From Metarhizobium sp017305935 (GTDB lineage Bacteria > Pseudomonadota > Alphaproteobacteria > Rhizobiales > Rhizobiaceae), in assembly GCF_029601685.1 (NCBI RefSeq), contig NZ_JARRIR010000011.1, positions 1-64,000 of the forward strand: DNA of 64,000 nt, in the 5' to 3' direction. This document shows, piece by piece, positions 25,437 through 33,328 of the stretch. The notes below the pieces were generated by a model. The model was not told the DNA's origin. It was given only the letters and a program-made list of their open reading frames with translations, and did not search any database. The position numbers were made by a program, and so were the translations under genes. The first letter of the stretch is position 1; each line of letters begins with the position of its first letter.

Positions 25437-27013
25437 GCGTGTGCCCTCGCAGCAGCGCCGGTCATGGCCGCGCCCACCGAGGCAATGTCGAAGGGCGCGC
25501 GGAACTCCCCGTTGATGCGCCCGGACAGCATCACCACGACGCGGTCGGAGATGTCGAAAAGTTCGTCGAGATCGGAGGAGATCAGCAGGATCGCAGCACC
25601 CCGGTCGCGCGCTTGCCTGAGCGCCTGCCAGACGAAAGCCGTGGCGCCGATATCGAGGCCGCGCGTCGGCTGGGCGGCGATGATCAGCTTCGCCTCCGCA
25701 TCGACCTCGCGCGCGAATATCACCTTCTGGGCATTGCCGCCTGACAGCGAGCCGGCGCGCTGGCCGCAGCTGTGATAGTGGACGCTCCATTGCTTCAGCG
25801 AACGGTCGCAGGCCTCGCGGATCGCGGCGGGGCGGATCACCTTGAGCAGGCTGCCTTGCAGCAATTCGCGCGCGCTCCAGTTCTGCCACAGCGAACTTGT
25901 CAGGCTCAGGCCCTCGACATTGCGCTCGAAGGGAATGATGCGCAGGCCGACGGCGCGGCGATTGGCGAGCGGTTGCACGGTCACGTCATGACCGGCAAGG
26001 CCGATCGTGCCGTCGGAGAGATCGGCAAGCGCCGAAATCGCTCGCACCAGCGTTTTCTGGCCGTTGCCCTCGACACCGGCGATACCGACGATTTCGCCGG
26101 GGCGGATCTCCAGGTCGATGCCGTCGAGTGCGATCCCCTCGCCGTCAGGGCGGGTGGAAACGGAACGCATCGACAGGACGGCGGGGCCACCAGCCCTGTC
26201 CGGCCGGGCCGCTTCCTCACCGGATGCGGTGCTGGTCCCGACAAGGGCACCGCGATCCTGTGGCCCAAGTGTCTTGGCGACGGCGTCGCCGACGATCAGA
26301 TTGGCGAGACGCTCGGCGGAGACCTCGGCGATATCAAGCGGCCCCTCGACCTTGCGGCCACCGCGCAGTACCGTCACGCTATCAGCAATGCCGAGAACTT
26401 CGCGGATCTTGTGCAGGATGAGGATCACGGTGACACCGCGTTCCTTGAGGCGGCGGACACGCGCAAACAGCATCTCGATCCCGGTGGGCGAGAGCACGGC
26501 GGTCGGTTCGTCGAGGATGAGCACGCGCGCATCGGTGACCAGGGCACGTGCGATCTCGATGCCTTGCTGGGTTTCGATCGGCAGGTCGCGGATGCGCCTG
26601 TTGAGATCGACCTGCACATCGAGCCCGGCCAGATGCGCCCGCCATTTGGCGGCCAGGCCCTTGCGGCTGTAGATGCCGCCCTTGCCGGTCGCGCCGAATT
26701 CCATAGCCTCGGCTACGGTGAAGGAGGGCGGCAGCGCAAAGCTCTGATGCACCAGCTCGACACCCGCCGCCCGGCTTTCGCCGACATGGCCGGTGCGGAT
26801 TTCCCGGCCCATCACGTCGACTGCGCCCGTCGTCGGCGAGACCAGCCCCGCCGTCACGCGGGCAAAGGTGGTCTTGCCGGCGCCGTTCTGGCCGACGACC
26901 GCATGGATCCGACCGGCGGCAAAGGCAACGGAAACACCCGACAGCGCGGTGACGTCGCCGAACTTGACGGTGACATCCCGGCATTCCAGCGCGGATTTCG
27001 GAGGGTTGGACAT
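25433..27013 (-). CDS. Nucleoside-type ABC ATPase, double-domain (NupO/RbsA-like)
   Basis: A 526-residue protein with two ABC cassettes. The first has Walker A GQNGAGKTT and Walker B ARVLILDEPTAVLSP. The second has a degenerate Walker A (GVEGNGQKTL), a signature LSGGNAQKV and IIAAQPTRGLDIGA. This double arrangement is usual for BmpA-linked and sugar ABC importers. The start ATG at 27013 (MSNPPKSALEC) gives a standard N-terminus; open frame further upstream lies in the 118-bp gap after the binding protein gene. It is coupled by ATGA to the permease at 24399. Confidence 0.93.
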   Translation of the reverse strand: MSNPPKSALECRDVTVKFGDVTALSGVSVAFAAGRIHAVVGQNGAGKTTFARVTAGLVSPTTGAVDVMGREIRTGHVGESRAAGVELVHQSFALPPSFTVAEAMEFGATGKGGIYSRKGLAAKWRAHLAGLDVQVDLNRRIRDLPIETQQGIEIARALVTDARVLILDEPTAVLSPTGIEMLFARVRRLKERGVTVILILHKIREVLGIADSVTVLRGGRKVEGPLDIAEVSAERLANLIVGDAVAKTLGPQDRGALVGTSTASGEEAARPDRAGGPAVLSMRSVSTRPDGEGIALDGIDLEIRPGEIVGIAGVEGNGQKTLVRAISALADLSDGTIGLAGHDVTVQPLANRRAVGLRIIPFERNVEGLSLTSSLWQNWSARELLQGSLLKVIRPAAIREACDRSLKQWSVHYHSCGQRAGSLSGGNAQKVIFAREVDAEAKLIIAAQPTRGLDIGATAFVWQALRQARDRGAAILLISSDLDELFDISDRVVVMLSGRINGEFRAPFDIASVGAAMTGAAARAHA

Positions 27014-27131
27014 GCTATCGATCCCATCAGAGAGCAGGGGCCGCGACCGTCGACAGCATGACGTTCGCGAACCCGCCGACTTCGTCGCCAAGGCCTGGCA
27101 CGCCGGTCCCGACGGACCGGCTTGTGAAAGC

Positions 27132-28193
27132 TCAGAGCGTGGTGTTGAACGGAATCTTGATCGATCCGTCCAGAATGCCGGCGCGCACCTTGTCGACTTC
27201 GGCAAGAGCCTCCTTCGCTTTGGCGGTCAGCGCAGGCGGCCCCTGTTCGGCAAAGATCGGCGATGGAATGAAGTCGATGACGCCGGTGCCGAGGCCGGTA
27301 TGCTCATGCACGCCACCCTTCCATGCTGAACCGACTGCATTGGTAACCTCATTGTAGAGCGAGACGCCGAAATCGAGGCTGACGATCGAGATAACGGATT
27401 TCGGGCCGAGCTGGAACTGCGCCGGCGCCAGGCAGCTTACCATGCGACCTTCATGTTCGCTCGCCGCAGCGATGATGCCGCCATCGGTGGCGGCCGCGTC
27501 CGTCTGGATGTAGTCGATGCCGCTATTGTACATTTGGGTGGCGATTTCCTGACCCTTCGCCGGATCCTGGAAGGAACCGGCAAAGGCGGCGGTCACCGTC
27601 GCATCGGGCTTGACCGACTGCACGCCGGCCTTGAAGGCGTTGAAATCGGCATTGATCGGCGGAATGGAAATGCCGCCGATGAAGCCCATCTTGCCGGTCG
27701 TCGACATCCGCGCGGCAAAGACGCCGGAGAGATAGCAGCCGAGATAATAGTCGTAGGAAACAGTCACGACATTGGGGATGGCGGGCTCGAAGGCATCGCC
27801 GAACAGCTGGATCCACTTGGTATCCGGATAGGACGGCGCCAGCGCCTTGAACGGCTCTGCCACTTCGTTGAAGGTCGAGACGATGATGGACGCGCCGGCA
27901 TCGCCGAGCGTGCGGAAGACGGTCTCGTAGGTTGCCGGATCCTGCGCATAGATAGCGCGGTATTCGAAGCCTTTTTCCTCCGAAAGCTGCTTCAGCTTGG
28001 CGATCATCTGGTCGACCGGGCCATTGTCGCCGGCGGCCTGGGTGTGAACCAGCGCGACCAGCCCGCCAGCGGCTTTGGCGAAATCCGGAAGGATGGTGGC
28101 GGCGAAGCCGAGCGCTGCCGCGCCGGCGCTCGCCTGCAGAAATGCACGGCGGTTCATGGAATGGTGCATCGGCGTCCCAGTCTTGTCTGTCAT
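27132..28193 (-). CDS. BmpA-family substrate-binding protein, Tat-exported
   Basis: A 353-residue periplasmic binding protein of the BMP/Med family, which captures nucleosides or bases for the ABC importer downstream. The N-terminus has a twin-arginine signal, MNRRAFLQASAG, followed by a hydrophobic core and AKAAG. BMP features include VSTFNEVAEPFKALAPSYPDTKWIQLFGDA, YYLGCYLSGVFAARMSTTGKMGFIGGI, GIDYIQTDAAATDGGI and the EVTNAVGSAWKGG region. Tat export rather than the usual lipoprotein signal is notable but common in alphaproteobacteria. Confidence 0.93.
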   Translation of the reverse strand: MTDKTGTPMHHSMNRRAFLQASAGAAALGFAATILPDFAKAAGGLVALVHTQAAGDNGPVDQMIAKLKQLSEEKGFEYRAIYAQDPATYETVFRTLGDAGASIIVSTFNEVAEPFKALAPSYPDTKWIQLFGDAFEPAIPNVVTVSYDYYLGCYLSGVFAARMSTTGKMGFIGGISIPPINADFNAFKAGVQSVKPDATVTAAFAGSFQDPAKGQEIATQMYNSGIDYIQTDAAATDGGIIAAASEHEGRMVSCLAPAQFQLGPKSVISIVSLDFGVSLYNEVTNAVGSAWKGGVHEHTGLGTGVIDFIPSPIFAEQGPPALTAKAKEALAEVDKVRAGILDGSIKIPFNTTL

Positions 28194-28239
28194 GTCGGTT
28201 CCCTTTTCTTTCTTGAGGTTTATCGTTGGTCAGGCGTTT

Positions 28240-28560
28240 TCACAGCGGTGGCGAATACGAAGCCGGATTCATGATCATCACCTCCTGCTTCTGGATCGCA
28301 TCCAGCGCCCAGACCTCGGAGATGAATTTCTGCCAGTCCGGATCGGCATACATGGCCGAACGGCGCGCCTCGCGATCGGCCAGACTGTCATAGGCCCACA
28401 TCAGAACGGTGGTGTGCAGCGTTCCGATTTCGGAAGCGTAAAGGCCGACGAACTTGTTGAGGTGGCGCTTCTGCACCGGCAGGCCGTCGGCCTCGTATTT
28501 CTTCATCCATTTGTCGACCGTGCCGGGCTTGAAGGTATAGGTGCGGTGTTCGAGGATCAT
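28240..28560 (-). CDS. NIPSNAP family protein
   Basis: A 106-residue dimeric ferredoxin-like (dabb-fold) protein. MILEHRTYTFKPGTVDKWMKKYEADGLPVQKRHL and the closing ALDAIQKQEVMIMNPASYSPL match NIPSNAP-like proteins, which accompany many catabolic operons without a settled function. The start ATG at 28560 has a strong GGAGGG site. It sits between the GMC oxidoreductase (10 bp upstream) and the BmpA gene (46 bp downstream), so it is part of the same transcription unit. Confidence 0.85.
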   Translation of the reverse strand: MILEHRTYTFKPGTVDKWMKKYEADGLPVQKRHLNKFVGLYASEIGTLHTTVLMWAYDSLADREARRSAMYADPDWQKFISEVWALDAIQKQEVMIMNPASYSPPL

Positions 28561-28570
28561 CGATCCCTCC

Positions 28571-30196
28571 TTATGCATTCAGGATGAATTCGGCGCATTT
28601 CTCGCCGATCATGATGGCGGGCGCATTGGTGTTGCCGCTGGAAATGACCGGCATGATCGAGGCATCGGCGACACGCAGGCCCGCGATGCCATGGACTTTC
28701 AGCCGCGCATCGACCACCGCCATGGGATCGTTGCCCATCTTGGCGGTTCCGACCGGATGGAAGGTGGTCATCGCCGTCGCCCGCAGCCAGCGCGTCAGCG
28801 CCGCAGCGTCGAGAGCGGCGGGGCCGGGCGCCAGCTCGTTGCCGCGATAGCGGTCGAAGGCCTGCTGCCCGACGATCTCGCGCGTCAGCCGGATGGCATC
28901 GATCATCGTGCGGACGTCGAACTCGTCCTTGAGGTAGTTGGCGAGAATCTTCGGTTTGTCGGTCGGGTTTGCCGAACGCAGCGTGATTTCGCCGCGGCTG
29001 ACCGGATTGACCGGGCCGACCCGGATCGTGAAGCCGTGATTGGCCTCCACCGCCTGCTTCTTGGCGAAGGGATTGGGGAAATGCAGGTTGGCGGTCTTCT
29101 CCAGCGCCGGCATGAAATGCAGCTGGATATCCGGCGCGACCAGATCATCGCGCGAGCGGATGAAGGCGCCGGCCTCATACGGGAAGGTGGTGGTGATACC
29201 TTCTCCGAACAACATGCCCTGCGCGACCGCCGGAATAAGCTTGTCGGCGCGCAGATCGCCGAACAGCGTGATCGGCTCGCGGCATTCCCAACTCATCACG
29301 CAATCGACGTGATCCTGCAGGTTCTTGCCGACGCCGGGCAGGTCATGCACCGGCGTGATGCCGAGCGCCCTCAACTCGTCGGCCGGTCCGATGCCGGAGA
29401 GGAGCAGGGCCTTGGGCGAATTGACGACGCCCGAGGAAAGGATGACTTCGCCGCGTGTAAAAACCTTCTCAAGCTTGCCGTCCCGGAGATATTCGACGCC
29501 GCGCGCCCGGCCGTTTTCAATGATGAGGCGCGTGGTTTCCGCACCCGTCAGCACGGTCAGGTTCGGGCGGCCGAGAGCGGGGCGCAGGAAAGCCCATGAG
29601 GTCGACCAGCGCTTGCCCTTGCGGATGGTGAAATCGTAGCGGCCAAAGCCTTCCTGGTTTGCGCCGTTGAAGTCGTCATTGGCGGGATAGCCGGCCTGCT
29701 GGCCCGCTGCGCAGAACACGTCCATCAGCGGATTGTGTCCCCGCGCCCGGCAGACGGTCAGTTCGCCCTCGGCGCCGTGGAATTCGCCGTTGCGCTGAAC
29801 ATGCGCCTCCGAGCGTCGAAACGCCGGCAGCACCTCGTCATAGGACCAGCCGGGCAGACCGGACTGCGCCCAGCGGTCGTAATCGTGGCGATTGCCGCGC
29901 ACATAGATCATGCCGTTGATCGTCGAGGTTCCGCCGAGAACCTTGCCACGCGGCCAGTAGAGCGAGCGGCCGTCGAGATAGGGCTCCGGCTCGGTGTGAT
30001 AATGCCAGTTGTAGATGCCGGAATGGAAGAGTTTGCCCATCAGCATCGGCAGACGAAAAAGTGGATTGCGATCCTTGCCGCCGGCTTCGAGAAGCAGCAC
30101 GCGATTACCAGGGTCTTTCGACAGGCGGTTTGCGACGACGCAGCCCGCAGAGCCCGCGCCGACGACAATGAAATCATATTCAACAGAAGCGGACAT
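28571..30196 (-). CDS. GMC-family FAD oxidoreductase (choline dehydrogenase-like)
   Basis: A 541-residue flavoenzyme. The FAD-binding motif is IVVGAGSAGCVVANRLS (about residues 11-27), then LEAGGKD. GMC signatures include YWPRGKVLGGTSTINGMIYVRGNRHDYDRW and GVVNSPKALLLSGIGP. The C-terminal catalytic His lies in HPVGTAKMGNDPMAVVD, with SGNTNAPAIMIGEKCAEFIL closing the FAD site. GMC enzymes oxidise alcohols (choline, polyols, sugars, nucleoside 5'-hydroxyls in a few cases). It is in a nucleobase-type transport operon, so its substrate may derive from the imported compound (inference). Confidence 0.93.
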   Translation of the reverse strand: MSASVEYDFIVVGAGSAGCVVANRLSKDPGNRVLLLEAGGKDRNPLFRLPMLMGKLFHSGIYNWHYHTEPEPYLDGRSLYWPRGKVLGGTSTINGMIYVRGNRHDYDRWAQSGLPGWSYDEVLPAFRRSEAHVQRNGEFHGAEGELTVCRARGHNPLMDVFCAAGQQAGYPANDDFNGANQEGFGRYDFTIRKGKRWSTSWAFLRPALGRPNLTVLTGAETTRLIIENGRARGVEYLRDGKLEKVFTRGEVILSSGVVNSPKALLLSGIGPADELRALGITPVHDLPGVGKNLQDHVDCVMSWECREPITLFGDLRADKLIPAVAQGMLFGEGITTTFPYEAGAFIRSRDDLVAPDIQLHFMPALEKTANLHFPNPFAKKQAVEANHGFTIRVGPVNPVSRGEITLRSANPTDKPKILANYLKDEFDVRTMIDAIRLTREIVGQQAFDRYRGNELAPGPAALDAAALTRWLRATAMTTFHPVGTAKMGNDPMAVVDARLKVHGIAGLRVADASIMPVISSGNTNAPAIMIGEKCAEFILNA

Positions 30197-30199
30197 GGT

Positions 30200-31051
30200 T
30201 CACCAAGCGACGGGCTGAGCGCCCATCGTCTCCAGATAGGAATTGCAAAGAAGGAACGGGTTCTCGTGGCCAAGCACCCGATCGGCAAAGGCCGGATGGG
30301 CGCGCTGGACATAACCGATCGAACCGGCCAGCCCTTCACGGATGCCCGCCTCCGCCAGAATATCCGCAGCCGCATCGCCAAACCCGAGAAAGACGATCGG
30401 CGTTCCCCGCGCCATCTGCCTTTCGACCACGCGCAACATCAGAGGGCGCCAGAAGGGAAGATGCCCGCGCGACTGATGCGGATCGATATCGACGCGGAAA
30501 CGCGACAGCGTCAGCGAAGCATTCAGGAGCAGCACGCCCTCGCCGACCCAGCGGTCGGCAATCGCGCTTGGTGACTCGAAACCGGCCGTGGGATCGCAGA
30601 GCAGATGGCGCACATCGGGCCAGCGGGCGAAATCGCGCGACAGGCTTTCGTCGCCAAGGCGCGCCGCCGCAATGAGCTGCATATAGGCGCGGATGCTTTT
30701 GGAAAACATCTTGTCGAGTTCGGCCCAGCCGGCAAGATTGCCCGCCTCGAAGGCGCGCCCCGTGGCGAAGCCGGGCTCGGGATAGGGATCCTGCCCGAGG
30801 ATCATGCAGCGTACCCCTTCAGGCGCTATCCCGTCGAAGGCGGCGAGAATATGCGCGCCCTTCGGCTGGCCGGGAAAGGTCTTGCCGCGCCGCGCGGGGA
30901 AGATCGGCTCCCAGGCTTCGAAATCGAGGCCCGCGTCGATGCGGTCGAAATCGTCGCCGATTGGACCGAGTGCATCGCGCCAGTTCTGCGGCAGGTCCGC
31001 TTCCCAGCCGGCGAGCGTCTGCGCCATCGCCTTTTTCAGTCTTGCCGGCAC
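30200..31051 (-). CDS. Uracil-DNA glycosylase superfamily protein, divergent family 1-like
   Basis: A 283-residue protein. The water-activating motif reads MILGQDPYPEPGFATGRAFEA (GQDPYP where Ung has GQDPYH), the uracil-pocket motif is GVLLLNASLTLSR (Ung LLLN), and the C-terminal motif is QRAHPAFADR (Ung HPSPLS). So the catalytic Asp, the uracil-binding Asn and the His are all present. I choose a GTG start at 31051 with GAGGAGG upstream; the frame is open to 31093, but that start would abut the operator at 31097-31112. It is first in the nucleobase-type operon, 3 bp before the GMC gene. The role may be DNA repair or, less conventionally, nucleobase chemistry. Confidence 0.75.
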   Translation of the reverse strand: MPARLKKAMAQTLAGWEADLPQNWRDALGPIGDDFDRIDAGLDFEAWEPIFPARRGKTFPGQPKGAHILAAFDGIAPEGVRCMILGQDPYPEPGFATGRAFEAGNLAGWAELDKMFSKSIRAYMQLIAAARLGDESLSRDFARWPDVRHLLCDPTAGFESPSAIADRWVGEGVLLLNASLTLSRFRVDIDPHQSRGHLPFWRPLMLRVVERQMARGTPIVFLGFGDAAADILAEAGIREGLAGSIGYVQRAHPAFADRVLGHENPFLLCNSYLETMGAQPVAW

Positions 31052-31096
31052 TGCGCTACCTCCTCGCTCTTCCGATGGCTGGAGACTAGTCAAAAG

Positions 31097-31112
31097 CTGA
31101 CCAAAGTGTCAA
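31097..31112. promoter_or_regulatory. RutR-like operator, site 1
   Basis: CTGACCA-AA-GTGTCAA, a TGAC-N6-GTCA dyad close to the RutR consensus TTGACCANNTGGTCAA. It lies 46 bp upstream of the UDG-like GTG start, in the divergent promoter. Confidence 0.6.
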
Positions 31113-31151
31113 CTTTCAAAACAGAAAAAATGATACTCCGGTCAGATTTTT

Positions 31152-31167
31152 TTGACCAAAGCGTCAG
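31152..31167. promoter_or_regulatory. RutR-like operator, site 2
   Basis: TTGACCA-AA-GCGTCAG, the same TGAC-N6-GTCA dyad as site 1, with centres 55 bp apart (about five helical turns). A further half-site pair GGTCA/TGACC (31140-31157) overlaps it. Confidence 0.6.
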
Positions 31168-31286
31168 CTTTATGCAATAGAGGCATTGCTCGCATTACCC
31201 TCGAAAAGGCGGGAATTGCGAAAGATTCAAGTCGCCACCACGCAGAATTGCTGGCAGAAACGACGGCGGAACGGAGGCAAAGACGC

Positions 31287-31919
31287 ATGGCAAGGGCAGC
31301 ACGCGATCCGGAAGAGCGCATCCGCGAGCGCAACATCAGGCTGATCATCAAGGCTGGGATCGAGATTTTCGCGCGCAAGGGTTTCGACGGCACGCGCATT
31401 GCCGAGATCGCCGAGGCCTCGGGACTGCCCAAAGCCAACGTCTATTATTATTTCTCCTCCAAGGAAGAGATCTATACCGCCATCATCGCCCATCTCCTGG
31501 CAAGCTGGGACAATGCGCTGAAATATATCTCGCCCGAGCGCGAGCCTGCGGACGCCTTCCGGCTGTATATCAAGGCGAAGCTGGACTACACACGCAAGAA
31601 CATGGCCGAGTCCCGGCTTTTCGCCAGCGAGATCATCCAGGGCGCCCGCTTCCTGACGAAGAAGGACCGCGAGCATATCCGCCAGGTGACGGATAGACAT
31701 GTCACCGTCATCGAAGGCTGGATCGCCGCCGGCAAAATGCTGCCGGTCGATCCCCGCCACCTGTTCATCATGCTCTGGGCCTCGACACAGTTCTATTCCG
31801 ACTTCGAACCCGTCGCCATCGACGCCCTCAAGACGTCACGCCTAAAAGCCGGCGACTACGACAAGGCCGCCGCCACCATCGCCGAAACGATCCTGAGGGG
31901 TATCCTGCCCTGTTCCTGA
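31287..31919 (+). CDS. TetR family regulator, RutR-like
   Basis: A 210-residue protein resembling E. coli RutR along its whole length: HTH with AGIEIFARKGFDGTRIAEIAEASGLPKANVYYYFSSKEEIY, then YIKAKLDYTRKNMAESRLFASEIIQGA and HLFIMLWASTQFYSDFEPVAID. RutR senses uracil and thymine and controls pyrimidine use. The ATG at 31287 has GGAGG upstream; the frame is open from a TTG at 31152, but that falls inside operator site 2. It is divergent from the UDG-GMC-BmpA operon and probably represses it in response to a pyrimidine or related base (inference). Confidence 0.85.
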   Translation: MARAARDPEERIRERNIRLIIKAGIEIFARKGFDGTRIAEIAEASGLPKANVYYYFSSKEEIYTAIIAHLLASWDNALKYISPEREPADAFRLYIKAKLDYTRKNMAESRLFASEIIQGARFLTKKDREHIRQVTDRHVTVIEGWIAAGKMLPVDPRHLFIMLWASTQFYSDFEPVAIDALKTSRLKAGDYDKAAATIAETILRGILPCS

Positions 31920-32157
31920 ACAGAGTATTTCAGGCTTGTCGCAAATTCTTGGTCAATGGTTTGCTGATTGCCCCATCTGGGGCTCGTGTTTTTCCAGAGA
32001 ACATCATCTGGAATGAAAATCGTCGCAATCGACCTCGTAATCAGGTTTAGGCGCAAGCAGAAATAATCAGAACGTGTGATCGCGTGAGTCAAAAAAGCGC
32101 TGGTTTCTCATCCAGATGCGGACATCCTGTCGTATTGATTGACTGCGGCTGTATTGT
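31920..32157. other. Intergenic, no feature seen
   Basis: Between the RutR-like gene (plus) and the ABC remnant (minus). A CTGTTC-CT-GAACAG dyad covers the regulator stop and may serve as a weak terminator. Nothing else is evident. Confidence 0.4.
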
Positions 32158-32697
32158 TTAACGATGGTCGTCAGCAATTTGCCACTGCCGCATTTCCACT
32201 GACCGTTTCCAGAGGCGCCGATAGGTGGGCGACGATTCAAGCAAGGTTTCGTGGGTGCCGCTAGCTTCAATCTTGCCGTCGTTCAGGAGAACGATCTGGT
32301 TCGCCAAAACGATGGACGGCAGGTCATGCGCAATGACAAGGAGGGTGCGGCCGGCGGCGAGCGCCGATATCGCCCGCTGAATCTCCTCCTCCTGTTCCGG
32401 ATCGAGCGCCGACGTCGCCTCGTCGAGAATAACGATCGGCGTGTCCTTCAGGATCGCCCGGGCGATGCAAATCCGCTGGCGCTCCCCACCGGAAAGCCGA
32501 GATCCGAGCGAGCCGATCCTGGTCTGATAGCCATGCTCGAAACCCATGATCGCGTCGTGGATGGCGGCGGCCCTGGCCGCTGCCGCATCTGCGCCCGAGG
32601 CGTCGCCAGTGGTGAGAACCGACAAGAAGATCGCGCATGCGGCCGACAAATCGATTGACATGCGAAACAGGACCGCGAATGGCGTCATCCGGCGCAC
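32158..32697 (-). pseudogene. ABC exporter ATPase remnant (C-terminal part only)
   Basis: A 179-codon open frame whose C-terminal 140 residues are a genuine ABC-exporter nucleotide-binding half: AIHDAIMGFEHGYQTRIGS, signature RLSGGERQRICIARAIL, Walker B PIVILDEATSALDP, switch VIAHDLPSI. The transmembrane domain and Walker A are missing; the first about 35 residues (MRRMTPFAVLFRMSI...) do not match an ABC protein. The junction is near 32615. It was probably an HlyB/MsbA-type exporter, now broken. Just upstream on the same strand a short frame ends ISRLEDVKR (stop at 32754), possibly more debris of the same locus. Confidence 0.75.
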
Positions 32698-32891
32698 ACC
32701 GCGCCAGGCGCCATCCCGCAGGCGTAGCAGGCAATCAAAGCTGGTCGCGGGTTTCAGCGTTTCACGTCCTCCAGCCGCGAGATAGCTGCGGTCAGTCGGG
32801 CGAAGCGATCCTGTCCGACCTGGAAGGCCCGCACCGTAACGTCAGTGATGGATCGGTTCCGATGAAGCCTATCGTCGACGGCTGGGCATGA

Positions 32892-33122
32892 CTATTTCGC
32901 CGCAGCGAGCGGACCGAAAGAGACGAGAGTCGTATAATTCTCGCGCAGGAAGGCGATGAAATTGTCTTGGAATTGGTGGCCTGGGCGTGGGCCAGTTTGT
33001 CGGCTTACAAGACATTCTTCTCCCGGATCGCAGGCCACCGCTGAACCATCGGCTAGAAAGCATGCGTTGAAACCGCCGTCTCGATGTCCTTGTTCACCGC
33101 CTTCGGCAGACATCGTGATCAC
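32892..33122 (-). CDS. Short hypothetical or C-terminal fragment, 76 aa
   Basis: I do not recognise this frame. It reads as credible protein (FNACFLADGSAVACDPGEECL, then FIAFLRENYTTLVSFGPLAAAK) and looks more like the end of a longer protein than a complete one. No ribosome-binding site stands out before the ATG at 33122. It lies in a stretch with other remnants and may be debris. Confidence 0.3.
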   Translation of the reverse strand: MITMSAEGGEQGHRDGGFNACFLADGSAVACDPGEECLVSRQTGPRPGHQFQDNFIAFLRENYTTLVSFGPLAAAK

Positions 33123-33328
33123 CTCGATATGCCGAGTGGTTGGATATGAGCTAGTGTTTCAGCCCGTCTGCGAATGCTGACCGTCCAATCGAAGGGGGCA
33201 ATTCACATCGTAGATCGGCGTAAATGAGCGCATCGGCGAGCGTGTGTTTTATGCAACATTTCGCTTTAGTAACTCGTGTATCATTGCAACCTAGCCGTTT
33301 GCAAGCTATCGAATCGTGTCGGTGATCA
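33123..33328. other. AT-richer intergenic stretch before the acyltransferase
   Basis: Visibly less GC-rich than the flanks (for example around 33220-33320). No ORF or repeat is recognised. It may mark a horizontally acquired or degraded segment. Confidence 0.35.

Noticed and set aside
25772..27061. 429-codon plus-strand frame opposite the BmpA-linked ATPase
   Set aside because: The minus strand shows two ABC cassettes; the plus frame has no domain.
31152..31286. TTG start for the RutR-like regulator at 31152
   Set aside because: It lies inside a probable operator and adds 45 residues not seen in the family; ATG 31287 has a good ribosome-binding site.
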